From positions 1 to 64,000 of the forward strand of contig JACCWI010000040.1 of the NCBI GenBank assembly GCA_013697725.1: 64,000 nucleotides of DNA. Direction: 5' to 3'. This document shows, piece by piece, positions 37,234 through 45,688 of this stretch. Under the pieces are notes generated by a model. That model was not told the origin of the DNA and did no database searches. It saw only the letters and a program-made list of their open reading frames with translations. This DNA comes from Tatlockia sp. (lineage in GTDB: Bacteria; Pseudomonadota; Gammaproteobacteria; Legionellales; Legionellaceae). Position 1 is the stretch's first letter. Every line of letters starts with the position of its first letter. The position numbers and the translations under genes were made by a program.

Positions 37234-37818
37234 GTGAGCAATTTATCTAGCGTGCCCAATTTACTAACTTTGCTGCGTATCCTGTTGATACCTGTATTTA
37301 TTCTTGTTTTTTATCTTCCTTTACCATGGGCTCATAGTTTAGCCGCTGCTATCTTTGCTTTAGCAAGCTTCACAGACTGGTTGGATGGATATTTAGCGCG
37401 TCGTCTCGAACAAATGTCGCCCTTTGGGGCCTTTCTTGATCCCGTCGCAGATAAATTATTAGTTGCATGTAGTTTATTGCTCTTGGTAGGGGCGAAAGAA
37501 GTAGAATATATTACTATTCCAGCTATTGTTATTGTTGGCCGAGAAATTGTAATCTCTGCGCTTAGAGAGTGGATGGCAGAAATTGGCAACCGCGCATCGG
37601 TAACTGTCAGCTATATTGGAAAAATTAAAACTACTTTGCAAATGTCAGCTCTTTTTCTATTAATAGCCTTTAAACCGAGTGAATCCTGGTGGGGTGTTTT
37701 AGGATTTGTTATGTTGTATGTGGCTGCATTTTTAACTATTTGGTCAATGGTTATTTATCTTAGTATGGCATGGCCGCAACTTATTAAAAAAGAACAGCTT
37801 CCTTTAAAAAATATATAA
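37234..37818 (+). CDS. pgsA: CDP-diacylglycerol-glycerol-3-phosphate phosphatidyltransferase
   Basis: The inner-membrane enzyme of the committed step of phosphatidylglycerol synthesis. 194 aa with several membrane helices. It shows the CDP-alcohol phosphotransferase motif from DWLDGYLAR to FGAFLDPVADKLL, with its aspartates coordinating metal. The start is GTG at 37234 behind GGGAG. Length is similar to E. coli PgsA (182 aa). It follows the HAD gene after 17 bases and is followed by a separate tRNA promoter. Confidence 0.95.
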   Translation: MSNLSSVPNLLTLLRILLIPVFILVFYLPLPWAHSLAAAIFALASFTDWLDGYLARRLEQMSPFGAFLDPVADKLLVACSLLLLVGAKEVEYITIPAIVIVGREIVISALREWMAEIGNRASVTVSYIGKIKTTLQMSALFLLIAFKPSESWWGVLGFVMLYVAAFLTIWSMVIYLSMAWPQLIKKEQLPLKNI

Positions 37819-37827
37819 TTTAATTCA

Positions 37828-37855
37828 TTGACAGCGTTTTTTAATTAGGTAGAAT
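37828..37855 (+). promoter_or_regulatory. sigma-70 promoter of tRNA-Gly unit
   Basis: TTGACA (37828-37833), a 16-bp spacer and TAGAAT (37850-37855), 17 bases before tRNA-Gly. A perfect -35 element. Confidence 0.75.
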
Positions 37856-37871
37856 TGCACCCCGTAGAGAC

Positions 37872-37947
<76 letters not shown>

Positions 37948-37951
37948 AATC

Positions 37952-37978
37952 AAAGCGACGACAAAGTCGCTTTTTTTT
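37952..37978 (+). terminator. intrinsic terminator after tRNA-Gly
   Basis: AAAGCGAC and GTCGCTTT form an 8-bp stem with a six-base loop, followed by a T-run. It sits between tRNA-Gly and tRNA-Cys, so the later tRNAs either rely on read-through or have a promoter not seen here. Confidence 0.85.
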
Positions 37979-38004
37979 ATCGGGTAGTAGTCAACAAAAA
38001 GTTT

Positions 38005-38075
38005 GGCTGTGTGGCAGAGTGGTTATGCAGCGGCCTGCAAAGCCGTGTACGCCGGTTCGATTCCGGCCTCAGCCT
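38005..38075 (+). tRNA. tRNA-Cys (anticodon GCA), CCA not encoded
   Basis: 71-nt cloverleaf starting GGCTGTG. The anticodon loop CTGCAAA gives GCA; T-arm GCCGG / CCGGC. The discriminator T73 is followed by TCA rather than CCA, so CCA must be added by nucleotidyltransferase. The acceptor stem has an apparent T-T mismatch at pair 6-67. Confidence 0.9.
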
Positions 38076-38084
38076 TCATATAAT

Positions 38085-38171
38085 GCCCAGGTGGCGAAAC
38101 AGGTAGACGCAAGGGACTTAAAATCCCTCGGTGGTAACACCATGCCGGTTCGATTCCGGCCCTGGGCACCA
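38085..38171 (+). tRNA. tRNA-Leu (anticodon TAA)
   Basis: 87-nt class II tRNA with acceptor GCCCAGG / CCTGGGC. The anticodon loop CTTAAAA gives TAA. Long variable arm; encoded ACCA. Confidence 0.96.
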
Positions 38172-38680
38172 ATTTCACATTTTTAATTGTCGAAAGCATT
38201 ACATTAGCAGCTCACTTATTGATAAATTCCAGCCTATCAGCACTACTAAAGTTCGTTAACTTTTACCATAACGAACGGTTCGGTTTTAACGTTCATTATA
38301 AACATATTGCGGTGGGTTACTGGTTTGAATTAGGCTCAACTTTATCCGATTTTTAATATTATCAAATCATTATTTTATAATCCGCATCTTTTCGCAGCCT
38401 TAATTCCAATGAAAGCAGGAGGTAAGCGAACCTTAGGTATTCGAGTACAGGCCTAACAAATCAGCGCTTGATGATTAGTTGGCTATCTAAATTGTTTGAC
38501 TAAACAATAAATTATTGTTACTAAAAGAGTTAAACAGTTCCATTGCTCCCCAAAGCCTATATACAGAAAGTGTTTCAAGGGCATTGGAGCTACGAAGTGC
38601 CCCCTTCGTACGTATCTCGTTTTACCCCTAATCCACGGCACTTAGCTCTTTGTAGGGTTTTTTTCAAAATTCAGGTCAAT
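38172..38680. other. intergenic region with clustered GTTCG/CGAAC repeats
   Basis: No credible gene. GTTCGTTA (38251-38258) and TAACGAAC (38269-38276) are perfect 8-bp arms; the second runs into CGAAC-G-GTTCG, and another AACGTTC follows near 38288. TACGAAG (38591-38597) / CTTCGTA (38604-38610) is a further perfect inverted repeat. These may be operators or remnants of a mobile sequence downstream of tRNA-Leu. A 60-codon frame at 38543 has no supporting features. Confidence 0.4.
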
Positions 38681-38709
38681 TTGCTTTTATTCTGCTTAAT
38701 CAGTATAAT
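38681..38709 (+). promoter_or_regulatory. sigma-70 promoter for the 612-aa ankyrin gene
   Basis: TTGCTT (38681-38686), a 17-bp spacer and a perfect TATAAT (38704-38709), about 30 bases before the ATG. The leader would be about 25 nt, with AGGTG as ribosome binding site. Confidence 0.65.
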
Positions 38710-38740
38710 ATTGCACCTAATGTAGACCTTAGGTGAAAAT

Positions 38741-40579
38741 ATGCTATCAAGATCAGAAAACACGCCGGTGCCTATACTTGGCCTTACTGAACTTTACAAA
38801 GACTTTATTAAAATTAATCCGCCAGCGGATGGACTACTGAGGATTTTTAATGAACTGGATAATGTTAATATTAAGCTTGACCTGAAATATTTCGAAGCAT
38901 GTGATCAAATAAGTTATCAATTTTCACCAATGAGCTTAACCTTATCGATGTGCGATGACATAGCCTATTTACCCGTTATACAAGCTTTATTAGACAAAGG
39001 CGCAAAAATAACCGTACTTGACCTTTATCTCATGTCTAAACCTGACATTTATGGAGTAGTTCACCCTTTACAACAAAAATTATTTGACCGATTTGATGGT
39101 AAAACTGTCAATGATAGTCTTGATAAACAACAGAATACTATTTTGCATAAATTAGCTGATACCAAAAAAACAGTTCCTCCCTCTATTTTAAAATTTATAT
39201 TAGAAAATGGCGCTGATGTTACAGCTGTTGAGCTGGGTAGCGGTAATCGAGAGTTAGCTCTTCGAATAGCAGCTGATAATAGAAATTATTCTTTCGTTGC
39301 GATGCTTCTACCTTATCTACCTAAGCAACTTGGGCTTGATACGGCCAACTATTTCAAATGGGTATATGAGAAAGAGGGTATTTATCATGAAAAAGCATAC
39401 CAAAATCTAAAATCATTATCTTGTTCTGACGAAATAATCGAGGCTGAAAATTTTGAGAAAGCAATTAATGAATTTTTATTAGGAAATAATTTTAACAATA
39501 TTTCAGATATGTTTGACGTTGAAAAATATCCGATATGGAATAGGCCGGGTGGCTCAAAAAGTTATTTTGAATTATTAATTAAATCATTTTACTCAAATCC
39601 TACTATTGCAAAATATTTGGCGAGGAATACGATTAGTTTTGATGACAAATTATCGCCTAAATATCATCAAATCGAAGCGGAATTTTATCGCATGGCAGAA
39701 GAATATAACGATGTAAATTATCCACCTATAAAAGCGCTTACTATTCCTCTTCGAAGTGATTCTCAAAAAAGTCCTTTTATCTTCATGGATGAAAAAAAGA
39801 ATGTTAATCAATATGCATTTTTTTACACAACTGGAGCAACACCTAAAACTGAGCGCATATATCTGGAAATGGTTCAAGAATCGATGATCGGCCTATCCGA
39901 AACTTGTATTAAGTTGATCCTTCCAAAGGACATGTATCATATGGGAGATTTGTTAAAAAAATTATCCCAAACTTCATTGGCAAAAAATGATAGAGGCTTT
40001 TCTTATATAATTTCAGGAACTAGCACCCACGGTGTTTCAGATGGCCATATTTTTTCTACACTTTCTATCATTAATACTCAAGAAAAGAAGATTCATTGTC
40101 ATCTTGTTTTTAATTCTTGGATTAATAATGATTATTTTGAACGTGTATCACGAGGAATTAATAAAGATAAGGTTGCCAGCCCTGTTTTTGATGGTTCTCT
40201 CTCTATACAAATTGATGAAAGTGATGCGAATTGTGCACTCTATACCACTCGTATTTGTAAGGCTTTGTATGAAGTAATTTCTAGCAATACTGAGTTGCAA
40301 ATACGTTTGGAAAATATGGATGTTTCTAAAATTGCCGACTGGGAAAGCATACGTCCTGATTTCCATCGTTGTTTACAGGAGAAATTAACCGAGTGCTATC
40401 AATATAATGAAGATATTAAGTCTTTTGAAGTTCGGCCCTACGAGCAATTAATGGAATTTAATTTGCAAATGCGTTGGAAGGCTGGAAATAAATTTATTAT
40501 GGATAAACATATAAAAAGCATAAATAATATTGAGGAAAATCATGAGGCTTTGGAAAAAATAATTTCTTTTTCTATGTGA
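38741..40579 (+). CDS. ankyrin-like protein with possible cysteine-protease-like domain, candidate effector
   Basis: 612 aa, not matched to a named family. Ankyrin-like units lie near residues 60-100 (LPVIQALLDKGAKI) and 130-195 (ILKFILENGADVTAVE, ELALRIAADNRNYSFVAMLL). The C-terminal half carries DGHIFSTLSII (His436), HLVFNSW (Asn458) and IQIDESDANCALYT (Gln490, Cys498), which by order and context resemble CE-clan (Ulp/YopJ-like) peptidases; the spacing Gln to Cys is a little wide. No signal peptide. AGGTG precedes the ATG at good spacing. Ankyrin repeats plus a peptidase-like domain in an isolated gene suggest a translocated effector. The catalytic assignment is tentative. Confidence 0.65.
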   Translation: MLSRSENTPVPILGLTELYKDFIKINPPADGLLRIFNELDNVNIKLDLKYFEACDQISYQFSPMSLTLSMCDDIAYLPVIQALLDKGAKITVLDLYLMSKPDIYGVVHPLQQKLFDRFDGKTVNDSLDKQQNTILHKLADTKKTVPPSILKFILENGADVTAVELGSGNRELALRIAADNRNYSFVAMLLPYLPKQLGLDTANYFKWVYEKEGIYHEKAYQNLKSLSCSDEIIEAENFEKAINEFLLGNNFNNISDMFDVEKYPIWNRPGGSKSYFELLIKSFYSNPTIAKYLARNTISFDDKLSPKYHQIEAEFYRMAEEYNDVNYPPIKALTIPLRSDSQKSPFIFMDEKKNVNQYAFFYTTGATPKTERIYLEMVQESMIGLSETCIKLILPKDMYHMGDLLKKLSQTSLAKNDRGFSYIISGTSTHGVSDGHIFSTLSIINTQEKKIHCHLVFNSWINNDYFERVSRGINKDKVASPVFDGSLSIQIDESDANCALYTTRICKALYEVISSNTELQIRLENMDVSKIADWESIRPDFHRCLQEKLTECYQYNEDIKSFEVRPYEQLMEFNLQMRWKAGNKFIMDKHIKSINNIEENHEALEKIISFSM

Positions 40580-40839
40580 AGAAGAACTATATTGAAAGCA
40601 CAAAAAATTTTATAATTTAATGAATGACAGGAAGAGCGATTAGGATCGGATTTGAAACTTATCGGTAGGTTGATATAAGATTAAAAATTTTCCAGACTCA
40701 GGGGGGTTAGGGTCTATACTCCCTATTATTTTTTTAATCTATCATACTTTGTTAACATCACTATTTCTGAGATTACTTAAATAGCCAAATACCGCTATTT
40801 CCCCAATTTCTCTATCGACCCAAAACAGAGTAATTTTTT

Positions 40840-41583
40840 ATGAAGTCCCATATAATCATTGGTAATTTCGGTAACCATTCCTTAGCTCTTATGCAAGCTT
40901 TAATAGAACGCTCTGTTGAAGATCTTCATTTTGTTTATGTGGAAACAGGTTGGGCGGATACAAGTTGGCCTGAACGAATTCTTGCATGTTCTGACTATGC
41001 TAGTAAACAAGGTGTGACAGTTCATCTACTCAAAACAAAAACAACTTTTTCAGAAATGATTAGAGATCGTCAACAGTTCCCTAGCCCTAAATTTCAGTGG
41101 TGCGCAAGTTTCTTAAAAGGTCTGACAATATTAGATTTTCTAGATAAACAAGATCCCGGTTGTGAGGCGATGATTATCTCCGGGAAGCGACAGCAAGACT
41201 CCAGGCGTTATTTAAATTTAACCGAATTTGATCATAACAATGAACTTTATCAAGGGCGTACTCTTTGGTATCCTCTTTGGCAATTAACGGATAGTGAATT
41301 GGTGGGACTAATCACTAGAACGGGGTTTCCAGTGCTCTCCCATCAAAGCTTAGAATGCCACCCATGCATACATGCCAGCGAAAAAGAACTTAACCAACTA
41401 TCTGATCACACAAGGACACGCCTTGAAGTGCTTGAACAGCAGATTAATGAGACTATGTACCACAAACCGATTAGGAGTTTTTACAGCGCTAATAATATAT
41501 TCAAGTCTATTGCTGAGGAAAAAAAAATAAATTTGCAACAATTTGAGCACGGCTGTGGGGCGCCTTGGGGTTGTGGAGAATAG
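40840..41583 (+). CDS. PAPS-reductase-fold protein with extra cysteines, unknown role
   Basis: 247 aa. The N-terminal layout (IIIGNFGNHSLALMQALIE, then HFVYVETGWADTSW) resembles the adenine-nucleotide alpha-hydrolase / PAPS-reductase fold, but the usual SGGKDS loop reads GNFGNHS. WCASFLK (Cys88) matches the conserved WCxxxLK of this group, and ECHPC (Cys173, Cys176) follows. The tail CGAPWGCGE adds Cys239 and Cys245. Several paired cysteines suggest a metal or Fe-S site. It is unlikely to be ordinary CysH because the KRxECGLH tail is missing. The gene is isolated, behind a 260-bp gap with no clear promoter. Function unknown. Confidence 0.6.
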   Translation: MKSHIIIGNFGNHSLALMQALIERSVEDLHFVYVETGWADTSWPERILACSDYASKQGVTVHLLKTKTTFSEMIRDRQQFPSPKFQWCASFLKGLTILDFLDKQDPGCEAMIISGKRQQDSRRYLNLTEFDHNNELYQGRTLWYPLWQLTDSELVGLITRTGFPVLSHQSLECHPCIHASEKELNQLSDHTRTRLEVLEQQINETMYHKPIRSFYSANNIFKSIAEEKKINLQQFEHGCGAPWGCGE

Positions 41584-41604
41584 TAACTAAACTAGGCTTA
41601 GAAT

Positions 41605-42594
41605 TTATTCATTACGTGGAGAACGCTTCATCAGATTGCTCGTTGCTTGCTGGGGAGTGATTTTTCCTTTTAAGAGCTCGCTCACTTGCGAACAGATAGG
41701 CATTTCAACATTAAATTGTTCAGCGAGTGCACAAATTTGTGCTGCGTTATATTTGCCTTCTACTACCTGTCCTATTTGCTTTTCAGCCTCAACAAGATCA
41801 ATACCATTACCTAATTTTAAGCCGAAACGGCGATTTCGCGATTGATCGTCTGTACAAGTTAAGACCAAATCACCTACACCTGCCAAGCCCATAAAGGTTT
41901 CTTCACGAGCATTCATCGCTATCCCTAAACGAGTCATTTCAGCTAATCCACGTGTGATCAAAGCAGCCTTGGCATTAGCACCGAATCCTAAGCCATCACT
42001 TATCCCGCAAGCGATAGCTAAAACATTCTTTACTGCTCCACATAACTGTACGCCTACCAGATCAGTGCTTAAATATACTCGGAGATTGCTGTGATGGAGA
42101 AGAACTTGGAGAGTTTTTTGATAATTTAGATTGTTAGAGGCTAAAGTTAGTGCAGTTGGTAAAAACCTGGCAACTTCTCTTGCAAAAGAAGGTCCTGAAA
42201 TAGCAGCAACAGGATAATTTTCACCCCAAAGTTTCGCGACTACCTGACTTAGCAGATTGTGACTTAAAGGATCTACTCCTTTGGTTAGCCAAGCAATACC
42301 ATGTTTTGGCTGTGGTAATTTATTTAAAAGTTCTGCAAAGGCGTGAGAGGGCACAGCAATAATAATTTCCTCTGCTTCGTCAAAACATTGTTTTAATTCT
42401 AAAATGGGCTCAAGCAACTCTGGAAAAGTACTATCAGACAAGTATCGTTGATTAGAACCTTGCTTTACCATATCTTGAACATGTTGGGGATGATGTCCCC
42501 AGAGTAATACTCGATTGCCACAGTTCGCCAAGTGTATAGCGACGGCGGTGCCCCAAGAACCAGCGCCAAGTATGGCAATCGTTGATTTTTTCAT
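41605..42594 (-). CDS. gpsA: NAD(P)+-dependent glycerol-3-phosphate dehydrogenase
   Basis: Makes sn-glycerol 3-phosphate from dihydroxyacetone phosphate for phospholipid synthesis; cytosolic. 329 aa with NAD-binding IAILGAGSWGTAVAIHLA at the N-terminus, AISGPSFAREVA, the catalytic lysine region CGAVKNVLAIACG and GLAGVGDLVLTCT. It is the last gene of yibN-grxC-secB-gpsA, three bases after secB, the same operon as in E. coli. It ends facing the PAPS-reductase-fold gene. Confidence 0.96.
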   Translation of the reverse strand: MKKSTIAILGAGSWGTAVAIHLANCGNRVLLWGHHPQHVQDMVKQGSNQRYLSDSTFPELLEPILELKQCFDEAEEIIIAVPSHAFAELLNKLPQPKHGIAWLTKGVDPLSHNLLSQVVAKLWGENYPVAAISGPSFAREVARFLPTALTLASNNLNYQKTLQVLLHHSNLRVYLSTDLVGVQLCGAVKNVLAIACGISDGLGFGANAKAALITRGLAEMTRLGIAMNAREETFMGLAGVGDLVLTCTDDQSRNRRFGLKLGNGIDLVEAEKQIGQVVEGKYNAAQICALAEQFNVEMPICSQVSELLKGKITPQQATSNLMKRSPRNE

Positions 42595-42597
42595 GGT

Positions 42598-43083
42598 TTA
42601 GTGCGAAGTTTCAGCCTCATCTTGCTTTGCTTTACGTTTTTCTTCTGTTTGTTGGAAGAAAAGCGCATCAAAATTAATAGGTGCTAAGACTAATTGTGGG
42701 AAACTGCCATGAATTGCTTGGGCTGTAATGACCTCGCGTGCATAAGGGAATAAGATGCCAGGGCAAAAACTACCTAACAAATGATCAAGTTGCTCGCCTG
42801 GTGCACCTTGAATTGTAAAAATACCGGCTTGTTTCACTTCAGCTAAAAAGGCAATCACATCCTGATTTTTAACAGTCGCTGTGACTGTTAGAACTACTTC
42901 ATATACTTGTTTTTCTAGTTCTGTATGCTGTGTATTTAAATCCAAAGATAACTCGGGTTTCCATTCTTGTTGAAAAACGGCGGGTGTATTGGGCGTTTCA
43001 AAAGAGGAATCTTTGACATAGATACGCTGAATCATAAATTGTGCTTCGGCTTCTTGTTGTGGAGCATTTTCTTGTTCTGACAT
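42598..43083 (-). CDS. secB: protein-export chaperone SecB
   Basis: A homotetrameric cytosolic chaperone that keeps precursors unfolded and passes them to SecA. 161 aa with the conserved [30 protein letters not shown] and, near the end, [14 protein letters not shown]. The C-terminal tail ([13 protein letters not shown]) is polar and longer than the core. It sits between grxC and gpsA with short gaps (8 and 3 bases). Confidence 0.96.
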   Translation of the reverse strand: MSEQENAPQQEAEAQFMIQRIYVKDSSFETPNTPAVFQQEWKPELSLDLNTQHTELEKQVYEVVLTVTATVKNQDVIAFLAEVKQAGIFTIQGAPGEQLDHLLGSFCPGILFPYAREVITAQAIHGSFPQLVLAPINFDALFFQQTEEKRKAKQDEAETSH

Positions 43084-43091
43084 GATTTATC

Positions 43092-43352
43092 CTAGTCTTG
43101 TAAAAGTTTATCTAATTGCCCTTGAGCTTCCAGGGCATACATATCATCACAGCCACCTATGGGTTGACCGTTTATAAATAGCTGTGGCACTGTACGGCCG
43201 CCGCTCTTAGCTATCATTTCATCTCTTTTTTCAGGATGTTCATCAATTCGAATATCGAGGTAATCTAATCCCTTTTTTTCCAGTAATTCTCTCGCACGAG
43301 CGCAATAGGGGCAGTAAGCCGTAGAGTACATGACAATTTTTTCCATGCTCAT
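43092..43352 (-). CDS. grxC: glutaredoxin 3
   Basis: A small dithiol oxidoreductase using glutathione. 86 aa with active-site CPYC (YCPYCARARELL) and the glutathione-binding TVPQLFINGQPIGGCDD. Its start overlaps the upstream rhodanese gene by four bases, suggesting translational coupling. Glutathione supply genes are a few kilobases away in this window. Confidence 0.95.
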   Translation of the reverse strand: MSMEKIVMYSTAYCPYCARARELLEKKGLDYLDIRIDEHPEKRDEMIAKSGGRTVPQLFINGQPIGGCDDMYALEAQGQLDKLLQD

Positions 43353-43771
43353 TTTCCCTTAATTATAGGTAAGTCAGCAGCTTGCCATGCAGCTAAGCCC
43401 CCTGCCAATGCCATAGCTTGCACGAAACCTTGTTCTTTTAATTTAGTCGCAAGCGATGTGGATTGTAATCCTTTGGCGCAAACCAAAATAAGAGGTTTAT
43501 CTTTATATTTGTCCATATTTTTCTTACTGAAATCTTCAGCAGAAGTTTGTCTAGCATCAATAATATGGCCTTTTGTAAAATTTTCAACATCACGTAGATC
43601 AAAGACTACAGCATTTTCATGATTTATCAGATTAACCGCTTCTTGAGGTGAAACTTCTTTTGCACGTTTTTTCTGAGAGAGAAATTCGTTGATATATATT
43701 AGGATTAACATCAGGATTAGAAGCGTCCATAGTATCCAGTGATTAAAAAGAAATTGTCCTAACTGTTCCAT
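43349..43771 (-). CDS. yibN: membrane-anchored rhodanese-like protein YibN
   Basis: 140 aa. An N-terminal membrane helix (about 8-28, FNHWILWTLLILMLILIYI) precedes a rhodanese domain with VFDLRDVENFTKGHI and the active-site loop LVCAKGLQSTSLA (catalytic cysteine present). It is first in the yibN-grxC-secB-gpsA operon, as in E. coli. E. coli YibN is an inner-membrane protein linked to the Sec/YidC insertion machinery; a sulfurtransferase activity is possible but not shown. Confidence 0.9.
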   Translation of the reverse strand: MEQLGQFLFNHWILWTLLILMLILIYINEFLSQKKRAKEVSPQEAVNLINHENAVVFDLRDVENFTKGHIIDARQTSAEDFSKKNMDKYKDKPLILVCAKGLQSTSLATKLKEQGFVQAMALAGGLAAWQAADLPIIKGK

Positions 43772-43852
43772 ACATTACCTAATTAAAACTGCAAAAACTA
43801 AATTATCCTTAGAATAACCTTTTAACGCAAGCAGATTGGTAAAAGATAAATC

Positions 43853-45472
43853 TCAACTATCAAATTGCTCTAAGACTTTCAGCAAGGGTTGCCCAATAGC
43901 GGCTGAGGGTGCCTTGATTTGCATAATCGCAGCTAAGGTAGGTGCTACCTCTGTAAGGCTCACAGGCTTGTAAATCCGTTGTGCCTTAAATGCTGGATTT
44001 ACGAATAACAAAGGTACAAAGCTATCATATTGCCAAGGGGTGCCATGGGCAACGCGCTGTTTATTTTTATAGCCTAAGGCTTGGAAAGGATAGGGTATTA
44101 GATATAGATCACCTGAGCGTCCTGAATAAGCCATTTTATTGATTTTTGCACTTAACCAGTCAGATGCATTATCGGTCAGAGGAAGTTTATAAACTTTAAA
44201 TAGTCCTGCTTGTTTAGATAAAAACTCGGCTAAATAAGAACTGACCTGGTTAACTGATAAGTGATGGTCATCCAGGAGCTTGTGATTGAGATAGATATAG
44301 GGCAAAACCAAATCTTCAATGCTGTTAGCCGGAAGTTGATATTTTCTAGTTAGACCTTCTTGGATTAATTTACGCAATTGCGGAATTGTAAAAGAGTAAT
44401 TTTCAGCAATTTTATGAGCTGCAAGGTAGGTTGATGAGTCACTAACTCCATGATCAGCCGTCAAGACGATAAGCGTATTTTCCAAGCCCACTTGCTTTTC
44501 AATAGCTGCTAGTAATTTGGCTAGAACTTTATCTAAATGCAGTAAATTATCCTCTGATTCCAAACTGTTTGGACCAAACTGATGGCCAACGGCATCAACA
44601 GCTGAGAAGCTAAGCGCTAAATAATCAATTTTACCAAGGCTTTGACCTAATTTTTCCTGTCTAAGTAAAGCAATCGCAAAGTCTGCTGTCAATTCATCTG
44701 CAAAAGGAGTCATAGATAAGAATTTATAATAATGTCTTGAATCTATCGCTCCTGTTTGATGAGGGAAATTTTCTCCAAATCCGGGAAATCGATTCTTAAA
44801 TCGAGGAGCTTTAGTAAAACGATAGCTATCTTCTGGTTGACTCAAATTCCAGGTTAAATTCTTAGCCTCGTAATGATCATTCCAATCTCTAACCCATTGA
44901 GGATAGTTAGAATAATAATGGTTGCTGGAGATAAAACCCCCATTAAGCTTGTCAAACCAAAACGCTTTAGCAGCATGGCCTGCTAAGGTTATAGCCGCAC
45001 GGTCTTTAAAAGAAACTGCAAATGCACGACCTTTTTCTGCCAAAACAATTTCATCGCTGAGCGTTGAAGCAATTAGGTATTTTGGCGATTTACCTGCTGT
45101 AAGTTTTCGCGAGCGCGAGGTGGTTAAAATTTTGCTTTGAGGATCATCAACACAGTGTATGCGGCGACCCAGTTCCCGATCATACCATTCATTGGCAACA
45201 ATACCGTGCAAAGCAGGGTAGGAACCTGTGGCAAGCGTGGCATGCCCCACACAAGTTACCGTATGAGCCTGCGGGTAGTGTGCGTTATGAAAATCCAGAC
45301 CATGAGCTAATAAATAATTAAAACCATCCGGGCCAAACTTTTGCTGATGAAGGGTTATCAAATCACCGCGCAGCTGATCCACTACAATTTGAACAACTAA
45401 TTTAGGGGGCTTGGCAGAACCAAAAAGGAGCGTGGAGTAGATGAATAATATCAGCGCGAATCTAATTTTCAT
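43853..45472 (-). CDS. PafA-like secreted alkaline phosphatase
   Basis: 539 aa from ATG 45472, which is preceded by AAAGGAAG and begins a signal peptide (MKIRFALILFIYSTLLFGSA); a longer reading from 45592 only adds a non-conserved leader. The alkaline phosphatase superfamily core is readable: Asp32, nucleophile Thr73 (TVTCVGH), Asn94 and Lys156-x-Arg158 (FKDRAA), with the same spacing (21 and 83 residues) that I recall for T79, N100, K162 and R164 of Elizabethkingia PafA. Zinc ligands follow in SAVDAVGHQFGP, LTADHGVSD and AHGTPWQ. It should be a periplasmic or exported broad phosphomonoesterase. Monocistronic. Confidence 0.85.
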   Translation of the reverse strand: MKIRFALILFIYSTLLFGSAKPPKLVVQIVVDQLRGDLITLHQQKFGPDGFNYLLAHGLDFHNAHYPQAHTVTCVGHATLATGSYPALHGIVANEWYDRELGRRIHCVDDPQSKILTTSRSRKLTAGKSPKYLIASTLSDEIVLAEKGRAFAVSFKDRAAITLAGHAAKAFWFDKLNGGFISSNHYYSNYPQWVRDWNDHYEAKNLTWNLSQPEDSYRFTKAPRFKNRFPGFGENFPHQTGAIDSRHYYKFLSMTPFADELTADFAIALLRQEKLGQSLGKIDYLALSFSAVDAVGHQFGPNSLESEDNLLHLDKVLAKLLAAIEKQVGLENTLIVLTADHGVSDSSTYLAAHKIAENYSFTIPQLRKLIQEGLTRKYQLPANSIEDLVLPYIYLNHKLLDDHHLSVNQVSSYLAEFLSKQAGLFKVYKLPLTDNASDWLSAKINKMAYSGRSGDLYLIPYPFQALGYKNKQRVAHGTPWQYDSFVPLLFVNPAFKAQRIYKPVSLTEVAPTLAAIMQIKAPSAAIGQPLLKVLEQFDS

Positions 45473-45628
45473 AATATGAAAAGCTTCCTTTGGATTGGCA
45501 AATGGGATAACAGTTATGGATTTTTTCAATCGACAAAAATAACATGTGCTTTTTTTTAAGTCAAATTGAGCTAGTTTACTAAGAATAATCAATGAGTTAA
45601 TTTTATCAATTAAGCCTATTGAAAAGTC

Positions 45629-45657
45629 ATGACGAACCTAATTATTTAGTTTACACT
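45629..45657 (+). promoter_or_regulatory. candidate promoter of the 285-aa gene
   Basis: ATGACG (45629-45634), a 17-bp spacer and TACACT (45652-45657), about 30 bases before the start codon. Confidence 0.45.
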
Positions 45658-45688
45658 GCTTTTTCAAACGGAATTAAGGAGGAGTAGC

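Noticed and set aside
38543..38725. 60-codon frame before the ankyrin gene
   Set aside because: Non-ATG start, no ribosome binding site, overlaps a good promoter and an inverted repeat; composition not protein-like.
45603..45625. Two TTAA motifs upstream of the 285-aa gene as a PmrA box
   Set aside because: The repeat spacing is 13 bp, not 11, and the second motif is poor.
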